A stretch of 64,000 bases of DNA from Rhizobium sp. BK376 (GTDB taxonomy: Bacteria > Pseudomonadota > Alphaproteobacteria > Rhizobiales > Rhizobiaceae). The stretch lies in the NCBI RefSeq assembly GCF_004341625.1, contig NZ_SLZG01000003.1, forward strand, positions 120,949-184,948, given 5' to 3'. A program made the translations under genes and the position numbers. The notes beneath the pieces are model-generated. The model was not told where the DNA came from and did no database searches. It worked only from the letters and a program-made list of their open reading frames with translations. Below are positions 42,978 to 52,593 of this stretch, in pieces. How positions within the stretch are numbered: position 1 is the first letter of the stretch; each line of letters starts with the position of its first letter.

Positions 42978-43925
42978 ATGGCGAAGATTACGAACGTCGC
43001 GGTCCAGATGGACCATGTATCAGGCATCAACATTGCAGGCGACTCGACCTTCGCCATGAGCCTGGAAGCGCAGACACGCGGCTACAAGCTCTTTCACTAC
43101 ACGCCTGAGCGTCTGAGCATGCGCGACGGCAAGATCTTCGCGACCGTCGAGCCGATGGAACTGCGCGACATCAAGGGCGATCATTTTACCCTTGGCGAGC
43201 CGGAGCGTGTGGACCTTTCCACCATGGACGTCGTCCTGCTGCGCCAGGACCCGCCCTTCGACATGTCCTATATCACTTCGACGCACCTGCTTGAGCGCAT
43301 CCATCAAAAGACCCTCGTGGTCAACGACCCGGCCTGGGTCCGCAATTCGCCGGAAAAGATCTTCGTCACCGAATTCGCCGATCTCATGCCGAAGACGCTG
43401 ATCACCAAGGACCCCGCCGAGATCCGCCGCTTCCGCGACGAGATGGGCGACATCATCCTGAAACCGCTTTATGGCAATGGCGGCGCAGGCGTCTTCCATT
43501 CCACCAAGGACGACCGAAACCTCTCCTCGCTGCTGGAAATGTTCGGCCAACTGTTCCGCGAGCCCTTCATCGCCCAGCAATATCTGCCTGACGTCCGCAA
43601 GGGCGACAAGCGCATCATCCTCGTCGATGGCGAAGCTGTCGGTGCCATCAACCGCGTGCCGGCCGAGCATGACAGCCGCTCCAACATGCATGTCGGCGGG
43701 CGCGCCGAGGCGACCGAGTTGACCGCCCGTGAGCAGGAAATCTGCAAGCGCATCGGTCCGGCGCTGAGGGAGCGCGGCTTCCTTCTCGTTGGCATCGATG
43801 TCATCGGCGACTACATGACGGAAATCAACGTCACCTCGCCGACCGGCATCCGCGAGGTCAAGCGCTTCGGCGGCGCCGATATCGCCAGCCTCCTCTGGGA
43901 TGCAATCGAGAGCAAGCGCGCCTGA
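42978..43925 (+). CDS. gshB: Glutathione synthetase
   Basis: 315 residues, the standard length for the ATP-grasp enzyme that adds glycine to gamma-glutamylcysteine. Marks: '[20 protein letters not shown]', '[20 protein letters not shown]', the ATP-grasp loop '[14 protein letters not shown]', '[20 protein letters not shown]' and '[20 protein letters not shown]'. It is complete and probably single-gene. A ribosome site (GAGGGACAG) precedes the ATG. Confidence 0.98.
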   Translation: MAKITNVAVQMDHVSGINIAGDSTFAMSLEAQTRGYKLFHYTPERLSMRDGKIFATVEPMELRDIKGDHFTLGEPERVDLSTMDVVLLRQDPPFDMSYITSTHLLERIHQKTLVVNDPAWVRNSPEKIFVTEFADLMPKTLITKDPAEIRRFRDEMGDIILKPLYGNGGAGVFHSTKDDRNLSSLLEMFGQLFREPFIAQQYLPDVRKGDKRIILVDGEAVGAINRVPAEHDSRSNMHVGGRAEATELTAREQEICKRIGPALRERGFLLVGIDVIGDYMTEINVTSPTGIREVKRFGGADIASLLWDAIESKRA

Positions 43926-43966
43926 GGGCGCGTCAGACTACCGAAAAAGTCTGCCAACGGCTCTTT

Positions 43967-44004
43967 CGTCATCCTCGGGCTTTACAACGAGGCCGTGGAT
44001 GACG
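43967..44004. repeat. Imperfect hairpin after gshB
   Basis: cgtcatcc (43967-43974) pairs with ggatgacg (43997-44004), with inner cctcg/cgagg pairing as well. The 'cgtcatcctcggg' word resembles a dispersed rhizobial palindrome. It may end the gshB transcript; there is no T-run. Confidence 0.4.
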
Positions 44005-44113
44005 TTGAGAGCTTGCCGACAAACCTAGCTGCCAGCGCGGTTTCGCGATTCATCTGCCGTTTGTTCCGCCGCTACAACTCATTGCAACTTTAATGCAGCG
44101 GTAAGGTGCGATT

Positions 44114-44128
44114 GTTCGTTTATTGTTC
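44114..44128 (+). promoter_or_regulatory. LexA box upstream of comM
   Basis: GTTC (44114-44117), gtttatt, GTTC (44125-44128): a perfect alphaproteobacterial LexA direct repeat, 95 bases upstream of the comM start, in an A/T-rich promoter-like region. I recall comM being placed in alphaproteobacterial SOS regulons, which would agree; not verified here. Confidence 0.6.
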
Positions 44129-44222
44129 TTGTTTTATTCTTTTTTCCATGCATGATTGCAATTCATAGCACCAGAGGGTCTGTATTTCGCGGTGTAAGGG
44201 GTTGCGGCATGGAGGACAGGGC

Positions 44223-45755
44223 ATGGTCGCGCGGGTAAGCACGGTTGCATTTCAGGGCATTGAAGGCGTTCCCGTGGAAGTTCAGGTCATGGTTGCGCCT
44301 GGAAAGGTGGGCATTCAGATCGTCGGCCTACCGGACAAGGCGGTGGCCGAAAGCCGGGAGCGGGTTCAGGCAGCGCTCCATGCTTCCGGTCTGGCGCTGC
44401 CGCCAAAGAAGGTGACGGTCAATCTCGCCCCCGCTGATCTCCCGAAGGAAGGATCGCATTTCGACTTGCCGATTGCCCTCGGGCTGATGGCTGCCCTCGG
44501 TGCCATTCCGGCCGATGCGCTATCCGATTTCGTCGTGCTCGGCGAACTCAATCTCGACGGAACGATCGCCCCTGTCGCAGGCGCCCTGCCGGCTGCGATG
44601 GGCGCAAACGCCATGGGAAAGGGCCTGATCTGCCCGGCGGAAAGCGGCGCGGAGGCAGCCTGGGCCGGCTCGCAGATCGACATCCTCGCCCCGCGCAGCC
44701 TGATTGCGCTCGCCAATCATTTCCGCGGCACGCAGGTGCTCTCGCGACCGGAGCCCGCCATTCGCGCCAATGCTGCCAACCTTCCCGATCTCGCCGACAT
44801 CAAGGGCCAGGAAAGCGCCAAGCGTGCTTTGGAGGTGGCTGCGGCAGGAGGGCACAATCTCTTGATGGTCGGACCGCCGGGTTCCGGAAAATCCATGCTC
44901 GCCTCGCGGCTTCCCTCAATCCTCCCGTCGCTGTCCGCCCAGGAACTGCTGGAAGTCTCAATGATCCATTCCATCGCCGGCCAACTGTCCGGCGGCAAGC
45001 TCTCTGACCGGCGGCCCTTCCGCACCCCGCATCATTCCGCAACCATGGCGGCCCTTGTCGGCGGCGGTCTGCGCGCCCGGCCCGGCGAGGCATCGCTTGC
45101 CCATCATGGCGTCCTGTTCCTCGACGAGTTTCCCGAATTCTCGCCTCAGGCGCTGGATGCCCTGCGCCAGCCGCTGGAGACGGGTGAATGCATCATCGCC
45201 CGCGCCAATCACCGGATTTCCTATCCTGCGACCATCCAGCTCGTTGCGGCGATGAACCCCTGCCGCTGCGGCATGGCGGGCGAGCCGGGACATACCTGCG
45301 CCCGCGGTCCGCGCTGCATGACGGACTATCAGGGCCGCATTTCCGGCCCGTTGATGGATCGCATCGATATCCGCATCGACGTTCCCGCTGTCTCGGCGGC
45401 CGACCTCATCCGTCCGATGCCGGCCGAGAAGAGCGCCGATATCGCCGCACGCGTTGCGCGCGCCCGAGAGCGTCAGCGGGAACGGTTTGTCGCCGCCGGG
45501 ATGCCAGCAACAGGCACCAATGCGCGCTGCTCCACGTCGATGATCGAGAAGCTGGCCGAACCCGATGCAGCCGGGCTGCAATTGCTACGTGATGCGGCGG
45601 AAAAGATGAAGTTCTCCGCCCGCGGATATCATCGCGTGCTGAAGGTCGCGCGGACGCTTGCCGACCTGGACGAGAAGTCGACCGTCGGCCGCATCCATCT
45701 CGCCGAGGCGATTTCCTATCGCATCGCCGGCGAGCGGTTGACGGCCGCGGCATAA
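44223..45755 (+). CDS. comM: YifB/ComM family Mg-chelatase-like AAA+ ATPase
   Basis: 510 residues from the ATG at 44223, which has GGAGG 8 bases upstream; an in-frame TTG at 44202 is less likely. ComM is a helicase that promotes branch migration during integration of DNA by natural transformation. It has an N-terminal Lon/S5-like domain ('VGLPDKAVAESRERVQAALH'), Walker A 'GPPGSGKSMLASRLPSI', Walker B 'LFLDEFPEFS', and a Cys-rich 'MNPCRCGMAGEPGHTCARGP' insertion typical of YifB. The C-terminal Mg-chelatase part is complete. The LexA box upstream suggests DNA-damage control. Confidence 0.95.
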   Translation: MVARVSTVAFQGIEGVPVEVQVMVAPGKVGIQIVGLPDKAVAESRERVQAALHASGLALPPKKVTVNLAPADLPKEGSHFDLPIALGLMAALGAIPADALSDFVVLGELNLDGTIAPVAGALPAAMGANAMGKGLICPAESGAEAAWAGSQIDILAPRSLIALANHFRGTQVLSRPEPAIRANAANLPDLADIKGQESAKRALEVAAAGGHNLLMVGPPGSGKSMLASRLPSILPSLSAQELLEVSMIHSIAGQLSGGKLSDRRPFRTPHHSATMAALVGGGLRARPGEASLAHHGVLFLDEFPEFSPQALDALRQPLETGECIIARANHRISYPATIQLVAAMNPCRCGMAGEPGHTCARGPRCMTDYQGRISGPLMDRIDIRIDVPAVSAADLIRPMPAEKSADIAARVARARERQRERFVAAGMPATGTNARCSTSMIEKLAEPDAAGLQLLRDAAEKMKFSARGYHRVLKVARTLADLDEKSTVGRIHLAEAISYRIAGERLTAAA

Positions 45756-45791
45756 CCGCCGTTTAGACTTGTTGGGGACAGCGAAGGGCTC

Positions 45792-46091
45792 TCAGGTTTC
45801 GCGCGCTTCGCCGACCTCGTAGCTGCGCAGCTTCCGGTCATGGATGCCGAGTTCCGGCCAGGCTGCCCGCCATTCAGCCAAATGCGGCGATTCGAAATGA
45901 CGATCCAGCGACGGCTGGTCCCGCCACATTTCCTTCACGTGGATGAGGCCGCGGTCGAGCACATCCTCGGCATAGGAATATTCCAGGCAGCCGTCTTCCG
46001 CGCGAGTGCCCTCCACCATCCGCTTCATCACCGGCCGGGCGACATCAAGGTTCCCGGGTGGCAGGCGAATTGTTCCGACGATCAGCAGCAT
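45792..46091 (-). CDS. Antibiotic biosynthesis monooxygenase (ABM) domain protein
   Basis: 99 residues, a single dimeric alpha-beta barrel unit. It has the common pattern 'LIVGTIRLPPGNLDVARPVM', 'EGTRAEDGCLEYSYAEDV', 'VKEMWRDQPSLDRHFESPHL', as in YgiN-like quinol monooxygenases. The substrate is unknown. It converges with comM (36-base gap). It lies downstream of cysK on the same strand after a hairpin. Confidence 0.88.
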   Translation of the reverse strand: MLLIVGTIRLPPGNLDVARPVMKRMVEGTRAEDGCLEYSYAEDVLDRGLIHVKEMWRDQPSLDRHFESPHLAEWRAAWPELGIHDRKLRSYEVGEARET

Positions 46092-46150
46092 GGAACTCAG
46101 GGCTTTCTGGCAAGGTTGAGTGCGGGGGAAATGTGGGGCCGAACAGCATG

Positions 46151-46170
46151 AAGGGCGCCGTAGCGCCCTT
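46151..46170 (-). terminator. Hairpin downstream of cysK
   Basis: aagggcgc-cgta-gcgccctt is a perfect 8-bp hairpin 28 bases beyond the cysK stop. The minus-strand sequence after it (catgctgtt) has no T-run, so termination would be partial. Confidence 0.4.
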
Positions 46171-46198
46171 CCGGATCTGGTCAGAATATAGCCGGCTA

Positions 46199-47167
<969 letters not shown>

Positions 47168-47298
47168 GGTGCTCTCCCTTCAGGTTTGGAGGGGGAGAAT
47201 AGGGTCAAACATGGCAGGTGACTAGAGCGGCTTTGCGCATCCGCCGCTCGGCGCGCGAGAAAAAAGCCTTCAACCGTAATGCTTTGGGAAACGTTTTT

Positions 47299-47916
47299 TC
47301 AGGCCGCCCGTGTCGCGATGAATGCCGCCGTTCCGGCAAGAATGCCCGCCGCCACCCGGTTCAGCGCCTGCAGGGCTTTCGGCTTCTTCATCAGGGTGCG
47401 GGCACGCGAGGCAAGCAGCATATAGGGAACGAGCACGACCAGCAGAACGACAAAGGTCGTGGCAAGCAACAGGCCATAGTCCCTGAGGCCGATCGAGCGG
47501 ATATCGATCAGCGTCGGCACCAGCGCCACGTAGAAAAGCATGGTTTTCGGGTTGCCAAGAGTCACCAGAAGTCCTGATAGAAACGACATGCCGATGCTGG
47601 AGGATTTGCGCGCCGCAATCTCCTGGGGCAGCAGGCCCGAGGTCCAGAGTTTCCAGGCGATATAGGCAAGATAGAGAACGCCAGCGAATTTGATGACGAG
47701 GAACACTTCCGTGAAGGTCTGCGCCACAAAGGCAAGGCCGAGGATCACGGCCGTCAGATAGGTCATGTCGCCCAGGACAAGGCCGAGCCCCATGAAAAAT
47801 GTTTCGCGAAAGCCCGATCCCAGCGCCCGCGCCACGATCGCCGTAATCCCCGGTCCTGGAATGGCAGCGGCAATGAACAATGCACCGCTATAGGTCAGCA
47901 GCCCCGCCAGCGTCAT
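47299..47916 (-). CDS. LysE family amino acid/metabolite exporter
   Basis: 205 residues from the ATG at 47916 (GGAGG upstream); a longer open frame reaches back into the EamA gene and is rejected. The N-terminal LysE/RhtB signature is 'YSGALFIAAAIPGPGITAIV', followed by 'FMGLGLVLGDMTYLTAVILG' and 'LSGLLVTLGNPKTMLFYVAL'. Five or six membrane segments. It probably exports an amino acid or a homoserine-lactone-like compound. It lies 29 bases after the EamA transporter gene, and the pair is divergent from an Lrp-type regulator. Confidence 0.92.
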   Translation of the reverse strand: MTLAGLLTYSGALFIAAAIPGPGITAIVARALGSGFRETFFMGLGLVLGDMTYLTAVILGLAFVAQTFTEVFLVIKFAGVLYLAYIAWKLWTSGLLPQEIAARKSSSIGMSFLSGLLVTLGNPKTMLFYVALVPTLIDIRSIGLRDYGLLLATTFVVLLVVLVPYMLLASRARTLMKKPKALQALNRVAAGILAGTAAFIATRAA

Positions 47917-47945
47917 GGATTTTCCTCCGGATCCTTTTCCGTCTT

Positions 47946-48893
47946 TTAGCTTTCCTTGCCGCTGTCTGCAATCGGCGCCCCTTGCGAGCCGGCGGCACCA
48001 GACCAGCCGGCAGCAGCCCTGCGAAGGAGAATTCTCGGCGACCATCCAAGATTCATGCCCGCCGCAGCCAGCAGGATCACCACGGCGCCTGCTATCTGTA
48101 TCGTCTGCAGCGCATGACCGAAAGCGATGCGGTCGACGACGATCGCCGCGATTGGATAGATGAAGGACAGAGCACCGGTCAGATGCGTCGGCAGCTTCTG
48201 GATTGCGCCATAGAGCAGCACATACATGATGCCGGTGTGGACAATGCCCAGCGTCGCCAGCATCGACCAGGGAGCGGCACCCTGCGGCAGGGCGGAAAAA
48301 TCGGTAAAGGGCGCCAGCATCAGCATGCCCGTGACCACCTGGATAAGCGCGATCAGATGCGGCGGCGTGCCCTTCAGCCATTTCGCGGCAAGGGCCGCCA
48401 GCGCATAGAAAAAGGCGGCACCCAGCGCCAGAAGTATGCCGAGGAAATAGCTGCCGTCGCCCGCTGCCGATTTACCCATCGCGATCGCCGCCATCCCAAC
48501 GAAGGCAAGCATCAGCCAGAAAAGCTTATCGAGCGTGATCCGTTCGCCTAGAAAAAGCGCACCCAGCCCCAGCAGCATGAATGGCTGGGTATTATAGACG
48601 GTCGTCGCAATGGAGATCGAAGCATGCGAATAGGATGCAAAAAGCAGCAGCCAATTGGAAACGATGGCGACGCCACCCAGTATCGCGACTAGAAGGCTGC
48701 GCCAGGTAAGAAACTTGCGCTGAAACAAGCCCAGCGCACCGCAGATGACGAGCAGGCCGAGCGCACCGAAGGCGCAGCGCCAGAAGACCACGGCCATGAC
48801 AGGCTGGCCCGACATCAGCACGAACCAGCCAATCGTTCCCGAGATCAGCATGGCCGCCGTCATTTCTACAGTTCCGCGTTTCAAATCGCTCAT
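47946..48893 (-). CDS. EamA/DMT family transporter
   Basis: 315 residues from the ATG at 48893 (GAGG 8 bases upstream). Ten hydrophobic segments form two EamA repeats: the first half includes 'WFVLMSGQPVMAVVFWRCAF', the second 'LGILLALGAAFFYALAALAA' and 'GALSFIYPIAAIVVDRIAFG'. The family includes exporters of amino acids and metabolites. Together with the LysE gene downstream and the divergent Lrp gene it suggests amino-acid efflux under feedback from the amino acid. The substrate is not identifiable. Confidence 0.9.
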   Translation of the reverse strand: MSDLKRGTVEMTAAMLISGTIGWFVLMSGQPVMAVVFWRCAFGALGLLVICGALGLFQRKFLTWRSLLVAILGGVAIVSNWLLLFASYSHASISIATTVYNTQPFMLLGLGALFLGERITLDKLFWLMLAFVGMAAIAMGKSAAGDGSYFLGILLALGAAFFYALAALAAKWLKGTPPHLIALIQVVTGMLMLAPFTDFSALPQGAAPWSMLATLGIVHTGIMYVLLYGAIQKLPTHLTGALSFIYPIAAIVVDRIAFGHALQTIQIAGAVVILLAAAGMNLGWSPRILLRRAAAGWSGAAGSQGAPIADSGKES

Positions 48894-48997
48894 GACAATC
48901 ACCTCTTTGCCATCCGATAGTATTGTCAGATCGGCCGGATTTATATATCCTTTGGAAGGAAAAATTCGGAAAATGCCTGATTATGGAAGGCAAGAAG

Positions 48998-49504
48998 ATG
49001 AATTCCTATAATAATGAATTGGACCTCGACGGAGTCGACCAGCGGCTCCTGGAAGCGCTGGCGCGCAACGCTCGCATGTCGCTGAAGGAACTGGCGCAGG
49101 AGGTCGGGCTTTCCTCCCCCAGCGCCGCGGATCGATTGCGCCGGCTGGAGGAGCGCGGCATCATCGGCGGGTTCACCATCGATCTCGATCCGGCCGCGAT
49201 AGGCTATCCCCTGCAGGCGATCGTTCGTATCCGGCCATTGCCGGGCATGCTGCACATGGTCGAACGCCTGATCCAGGAAACCCCGCAATTCATCGAATGC
49301 GACAAGGTCACGGGCGACGATTGCTTCATCGGCCGCCTGGTGGTTCGCTCGATGAGCGAACTCGATGGAATTCTGGACAGGATCGTCGAGCGCGCGGAAA
49401 CCAGCACGTCGATGGTCAAGTCGACACCGGTGAAGCGCCGTCTGCCGCCCCTGTCTTCGGCTGGAATGTCTTCGGCTAGAATTCCGTCATCGGCGAAAGC
49501 ATGA
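48998..49504 (+). CDS. Lrp/AsnC family transcriptional regulator
   Basis: 168 residues from the ATG at 48998, chosen for GGAAGG 7 bases upstream; ATGs at 48983 and 48923 lack one. The helix-turn-helix is 'MSLKELAQEVGLSSPSAADR', then 'LRRLEERGIIGGFTIDLDPA'. The C-terminal RAM domain covers about 65-140 ('AIVRIRPLPGMLHMVERLIQ', 'GDDCFIGRLVV'). A Ser/Pro-rich tail of 25 residues follows. It diverges from the EamA-LysE pair and is the likely controller. Its last 29 bases overlap the 3' end of the convergent GNAT gene. Confidence 0.92.
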   Translation: MNSYNNELDLDGVDQRLLEALARNARMSLKELAQEVGLSSPSAADRLRRLEERGIIGGFTIDLDPAAIGYPLQAIVRIRPLPGMLHMVERLIQETPQFIECDKVTGDDCFIGRLVVRSMSELDGILDRIVERAETSTSMVKSTPVKRRLPPLSSAGMSSARIPSSAKA

Positions 49505-50363
49505 CCGGCTCGGTTATGTCGTCCGCGACTGCCCCGCGCATCATCAGCACGGTGTAGCCCTGATACAGCGTGGCGGCTCCGGTCCAGTCCAGGAGGTCGG
49601 TGGGAAAACAGGTCGCGATCCGATCGGGCGCGACACGCAGACCAGCTATTATCGAGGCAAGCGAAGGGATCGATTGGCCGACCACGTCGAGAAGTCTCAG
49701 GCAGGATCCATCGAGCTTCCACGCGACCACGACATCTTCCTTGGCGAGCCGGCTGAGTCGGATATCCGGATCGAAACAGGTATTCAGCAGGAACATTTCC
49801 ATCTGCTTCGTGACGGCGAAGCGTTGCGAGACCGGCGTCCGCCGGAGCAGCAGCGATTTGATCGCCTCGCCGTCGCCGGGCAGGGCGAGGGTGGCTGCAG
49901 GCGGCTGCTCCGGCAGGACGGACGGTGGTTCACCAACGAAACAATGCTGCGCTATGGTCCGAAAACCATAGGGCTCGTAAAGCGCCGGCTTTTCGGTGAG
50001 CAGCAGTCCGAGTTCGAACCGCTGCGCGTCGGTCCACGCGAAGGCCCTGCGCATCAGGTCGCGATAGAGCCCACGCCCGCGCCATTCCGGCCGCACGGCG
50101 CCTGACTGGAACCCGGCAGCCTTCACCGGCCGCCCATTGATGACGACGGGCATGGAGAAGGCGCTGAAATTCGCCACACATACGCCCGCATCGTTGAAAT
50201 AGCCGAACGGCATGCTGGAGGGATCAGGCCCGCCGAATTGATCCAGCAGGCTTACGTCGATGGAAAATATGTCTTGCAGAAGATCGACAAGCGCGGTCCA
50301 TCCCGCTGGGTCGCCGAAATAGTCCTGCCGAAAACTCAGCCCGTGATCGCCAGGCTCAGCCAT
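49476..50363 (-). CDS. GNAT family acetyltransferase (Eis-like arrangement)
   Basis: 295 residues from the ATG at 50363, which overlaps the dut stop (TGATG). The acetyl-CoA loop is 'SGAVRPEWRGRGLYRDLMRR' near 88-107, preceded by 'MPVVINGRPVKAAGF'. 'TEKPALYEPYGFR' resembles the Eis-type end of the first GNAT domain. About 160 more residues follow, as in two-domain relatives. Substrate unknown. The 3' end runs 29 bases into the lrp-like gene on the other strand. Confidence 0.83.
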   Translation of the reverse strand: MAEPGDHGLSFRQDYFGDPAGWTALVDLLQDIFSIDVSLLDQFGGPDPSSMPFGYFNDAGVCVANFSAFSMPVVINGRPVKAAGFQSGAVRPEWRGRGLYRDLMRRAFAWTDAQRFELGLLLTEKPALYEPYGFRTIAQHCFVGEPPSVLPEQPPAATLALPGDGEAIKSLLLRRTPVSQRFAVTKQMEMFLLNTCFDPDIRLSRLAKEDVVVAWKLDGSCLRLLDVVGQSIPSLASIIAGLRVAPDRIATCFPTDLLDWTGAATLYQGYTVLMMRGAVADDITEPVMLSPMTEF

Positions 50364-50833
50364 CACACACCGGTCGAGCCGAAGCCGCCGGCACCGCGCA
50401 GGGTCTGCGTATGCTCGGTGATTTCAGCGACGCGCAGCTGGAGGGCGGGTGCAATCACCATCTGGGCAATCCGCATGCCACGCGTGATCTCGAACGGCTC
50501 TTCGCCGAGATTGATCAGCAGAACCTTCACTTCGCCGCGATAGTCGCTGTCGATTGTACCCGGCGTGTTGAGGCAGGTGATGCCGTGCTTGAAGGCAAGG
50601 CCGGAGCGCGGGCGGATCTGGCCTTCGTAGCCGTCAGGGATTTCGAAGATGAAGCCGGTCGGCACCAGTGCGCGCTTGCCCGGCAGGATCGTCATCGCAG
50701 CGCCATCCTCGACGGCGGCGCGCAGGTCCATTCCTGCCGCCCCCTTCGTTTCATAGGCGGGCAGATCGAGGCCTTCACCGTTGGGAAGACGAACGAGATT
50801 GAGGGTCGGGCGGGTGTCAGTGTGAATGGTCAT
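50363..50833 (-). CDS. dut: Deoxyuridine 5'-triphosphate nucleotidohydrolase
   Basis: 156 residues, a normal trimeric dUTPase. It removes dUTP and yields dUMP for thymidylate synthesis. The five motifs are visible: '[11 protein letters not shown]' (I), '[10 protein letters not shown]' (II), '[20 protein letters not shown]' (III), '[12 protein letters not shown]' (IV) and the C-terminal '[11 protein letters not shown]' (V). The start lies 90 bases from the divergent prfC. Downstream the GNAT gene is coupled by a 1-base stop/start overlap. Confidence 0.98.
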   Translation of the reverse strand: MTIHTDTRPTLNLVRLPNGEGLDLPAYETKGAAGMDLRAAVEDGAAMTILPGKRALVPTGFIFEIPDGYEGQIRPRSGLAFKHGITCLNTPGTIDSDYRGEVKVLLINLGEEPFEITRGMRIAQMVIAPALQLRVAEITEHTQTLRGAGGFGSTGV

Positions 50834-50923
50834 GGGGCATTAGTTTGCCCCCAAGCCTAGAAGGTCAATTGCAATGCGGGCCTTTAATCGCTAGATACGC
50901 CGCAATTCCACAGGATTCACATC

Positions 50924-52507
50924 ATGGCCGAAAGTCTCGCCGAGGCGGTCTCCCGCCGCCGCACATTCGCTATTATTGCCCACCCGGACGCTGGTAAGAC
51001 GACGCTCACCGAAAAGCTGCTGCTCTTCGGGGGCGCCATTCAGCTCGCCGGCGAAGTCAAGGCGAAGAAGGACCGCATGCAGACGCGCTCCGACTGGATG
51101 AAGATCGAGCGCGAGCGCGGCATCTCGGTCGTCACCTCGGTTATGACCTTCGAATATAACGATAATGTCTTCAACATCCTGGACACGCCCGGCCACGAGG
51201 ACTTCGCCGACGACACCTATCGTACGCTGACGGCGGTCGATGCGGCCGTCATGGTCATCGACGCCGCCAAGGGTATCGAGCCGCGGACGCTGAAGCTCTT
51301 CGAAGTCTGCCGCATGCGCGACATCCCGATCATCACCTTCATCAACAAGATGGACCGCGAAAGCCGAGATCCCTTCGAGATCCTTGATGAAGTCGAGGAA
51401 AAGCTGGCGCTGGATACGGCCCCGGTCACCTGGCCGATCGGCCGCTCGAAGACCTTCTGCGGATCCTACAATCTTGCCGACAACACCGTGCGCGGCTCCG
51501 ATACCGAAGTCGAGGGCACGCCGGTCAACGGCCCCCAGAGCGTGGCGGACCGGCTGCCGGAAAACGAGCGCCAGGCGTTTGTCGATGAAACCGAGCTCGC
51601 GATCGAGGCTTGCCGTCCCTTTGATCGTCAAGCCTTCCTCGAAGGCCATATGACGCCGGTTTTCTTCGGCTCGGCGCTGCGCAATTTCGGTGTTCGCGAC
51701 CTGATCAACGCGCTCGGCGAATTTGCTCCGCCGCCGCGCGACCAGGTGGCCGACGTCAGAACCGTCCATGCAGCCGAAGACAAGATGACCGCCTTCGTCT
51801 TCAAGATCCAGGCGAACATGGACCCCAACCATCGCGACCGCATCGCCTTTGCCCGCATCTGCTCCGGCAAGCTGGAGCGTGGCATGAAGGCACGGCTCGC
51901 CCGCACCGGCAAGCAGCTGGGCCTCACGGCACCGCAATTCTTCTTCGCCTCGCAGCGCCAGCTCGCTGATACCGCCTTTGCCGGCGATGTTGTCGGCATT
52001 CCGAACCACGGCACGCTGCGCATCGGCGATACGCTGACCGAAGGCGAAAGCCTTGTCTTCCAGGGCGTGCCGAATTTCTCGCCGGAAATCCTGCGCCGCG
52101 TCCGCCTTGAGGACGCGATGAAGGCGAAGAAGCTTAAGGAAGCGCTGCAGCAGATGGCCGAGGAAGGCGTCGTGCAGCTGTTCTCGCCGGAAGACGGCTC
52201 GCCGGCCATCGTCGGCGTCGTCGGCGCGCTGCAGCTCGACGTGTTGAAGGAGCGCCTGATGGCCGAATACGGCCTGCCGGTCTCCTTCGAGATGTCGCGT
52301 TTCTCCGTTTGCCGCTGGGTCTCTGCCGATCAGGCCGCCGACCTCGACAAGTTCATCACGGTCAAGCGCGGCGATATCGCCCGTGATCTCGATGGCGATC
52401 CTGTTTTCCTGGCGCAGGACGGTTTTTCGCTGCGTTACGAGGCCGAACGTCATCCGGCAATCAAGATGGTCGCCATCAAGGAATATCACGCCGTCAAAGC
52501 GGCGTGA
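50924..52507 (+). CDS. prfC: Peptide chain release factor 3
   Basis: 527 residues. RF3 is a GTPase that removes RF1/RF2 from the ribosome after termination. G1 is 'AHPDAGKTTLTEKLLLFGGA', G2/switch region 'RERGISVVTSVMTFEYNDNV', G3 'DTPGHEDFADDTYRTL' and G4 'INKMDRESRDPFE'. 'GSALRNFGVRDLINAL' and the RF3-specific C-terminal domain ('VVGALQLDVLKERLMAEYGL') are complete, which separates it from EF-G. A separate transcription unit, divergent from dut. Confidence 0.98.
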   Translation: MAESLAEAVSRRRTFAIIAHPDAGKTTLTEKLLLFGGAIQLAGEVKAKKDRMQTRSDWMKIERERGISVVTSVMTFEYNDNVFNILDTPGHEDFADDTYRTLTAVDAAVMVIDAAKGIEPRTLKLFEVCRMRDIPIITFINKMDRESRDPFEILDEVEEKLALDTAPVTWPIGRSKTFCGSYNLADNTVRGSDTEVEGTPVNGPQSVADRLPENERQAFVDETELAIEACRPFDRQAFLEGHMTPVFFGSALRNFGVRDLINALGEFAPPPRDQVADVRTVHAAEDKMTAFVFKIQANMDPNHRDRIAFARICSGKLERGMKARLARTGKQLGLTAPQFFFASQRQLADTAFAGDVVGIPNHGTLRIGDTLTEGESLVFQGVPNFSPEILRRVRLEDAMKAKKLKEALQQMAEEGVVQLFSPEDGSPAIVGVVGALQLDVLKERLMAEYGLPVSFEMSRFSVCRWVSADQAADLDKFITVKRGDIARDLDGDPVFLAQDGFSLRYEAERHPAIKMVAIKEYHAVKAA

Positions 52508-52556
52508 TATCCGGGCTCGACATATTCCATCGGCTATAACGCTATGCCATAGTGCC

Positions 52557-52581
52557 GCCCTGATAGGTTTTCGATCAGGGC
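52557..52581 (+). terminator. 8-bp hairpin between prfC and the ABC operon
   Basis: gccctgat (52557-52564), 9-base loop, atcagggc (52574-52581). A perfect stem 50 bases after the prfC stop and 13 before the binding-protein ATG. There is no T-run, and its closeness to the next start also permits a translational or attenuation role. Confidence 0.4.
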
Positions 52582-52593
52582 AGGCGATTTGCG

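Noticed and set aside
50891..52489. 532-codon open frame on the minus strand opposite prfC
   Set aside because: It mirrors prfC codon by codon (rich in Asp, Arg, His), has no family resemblance, and prfC is certain.
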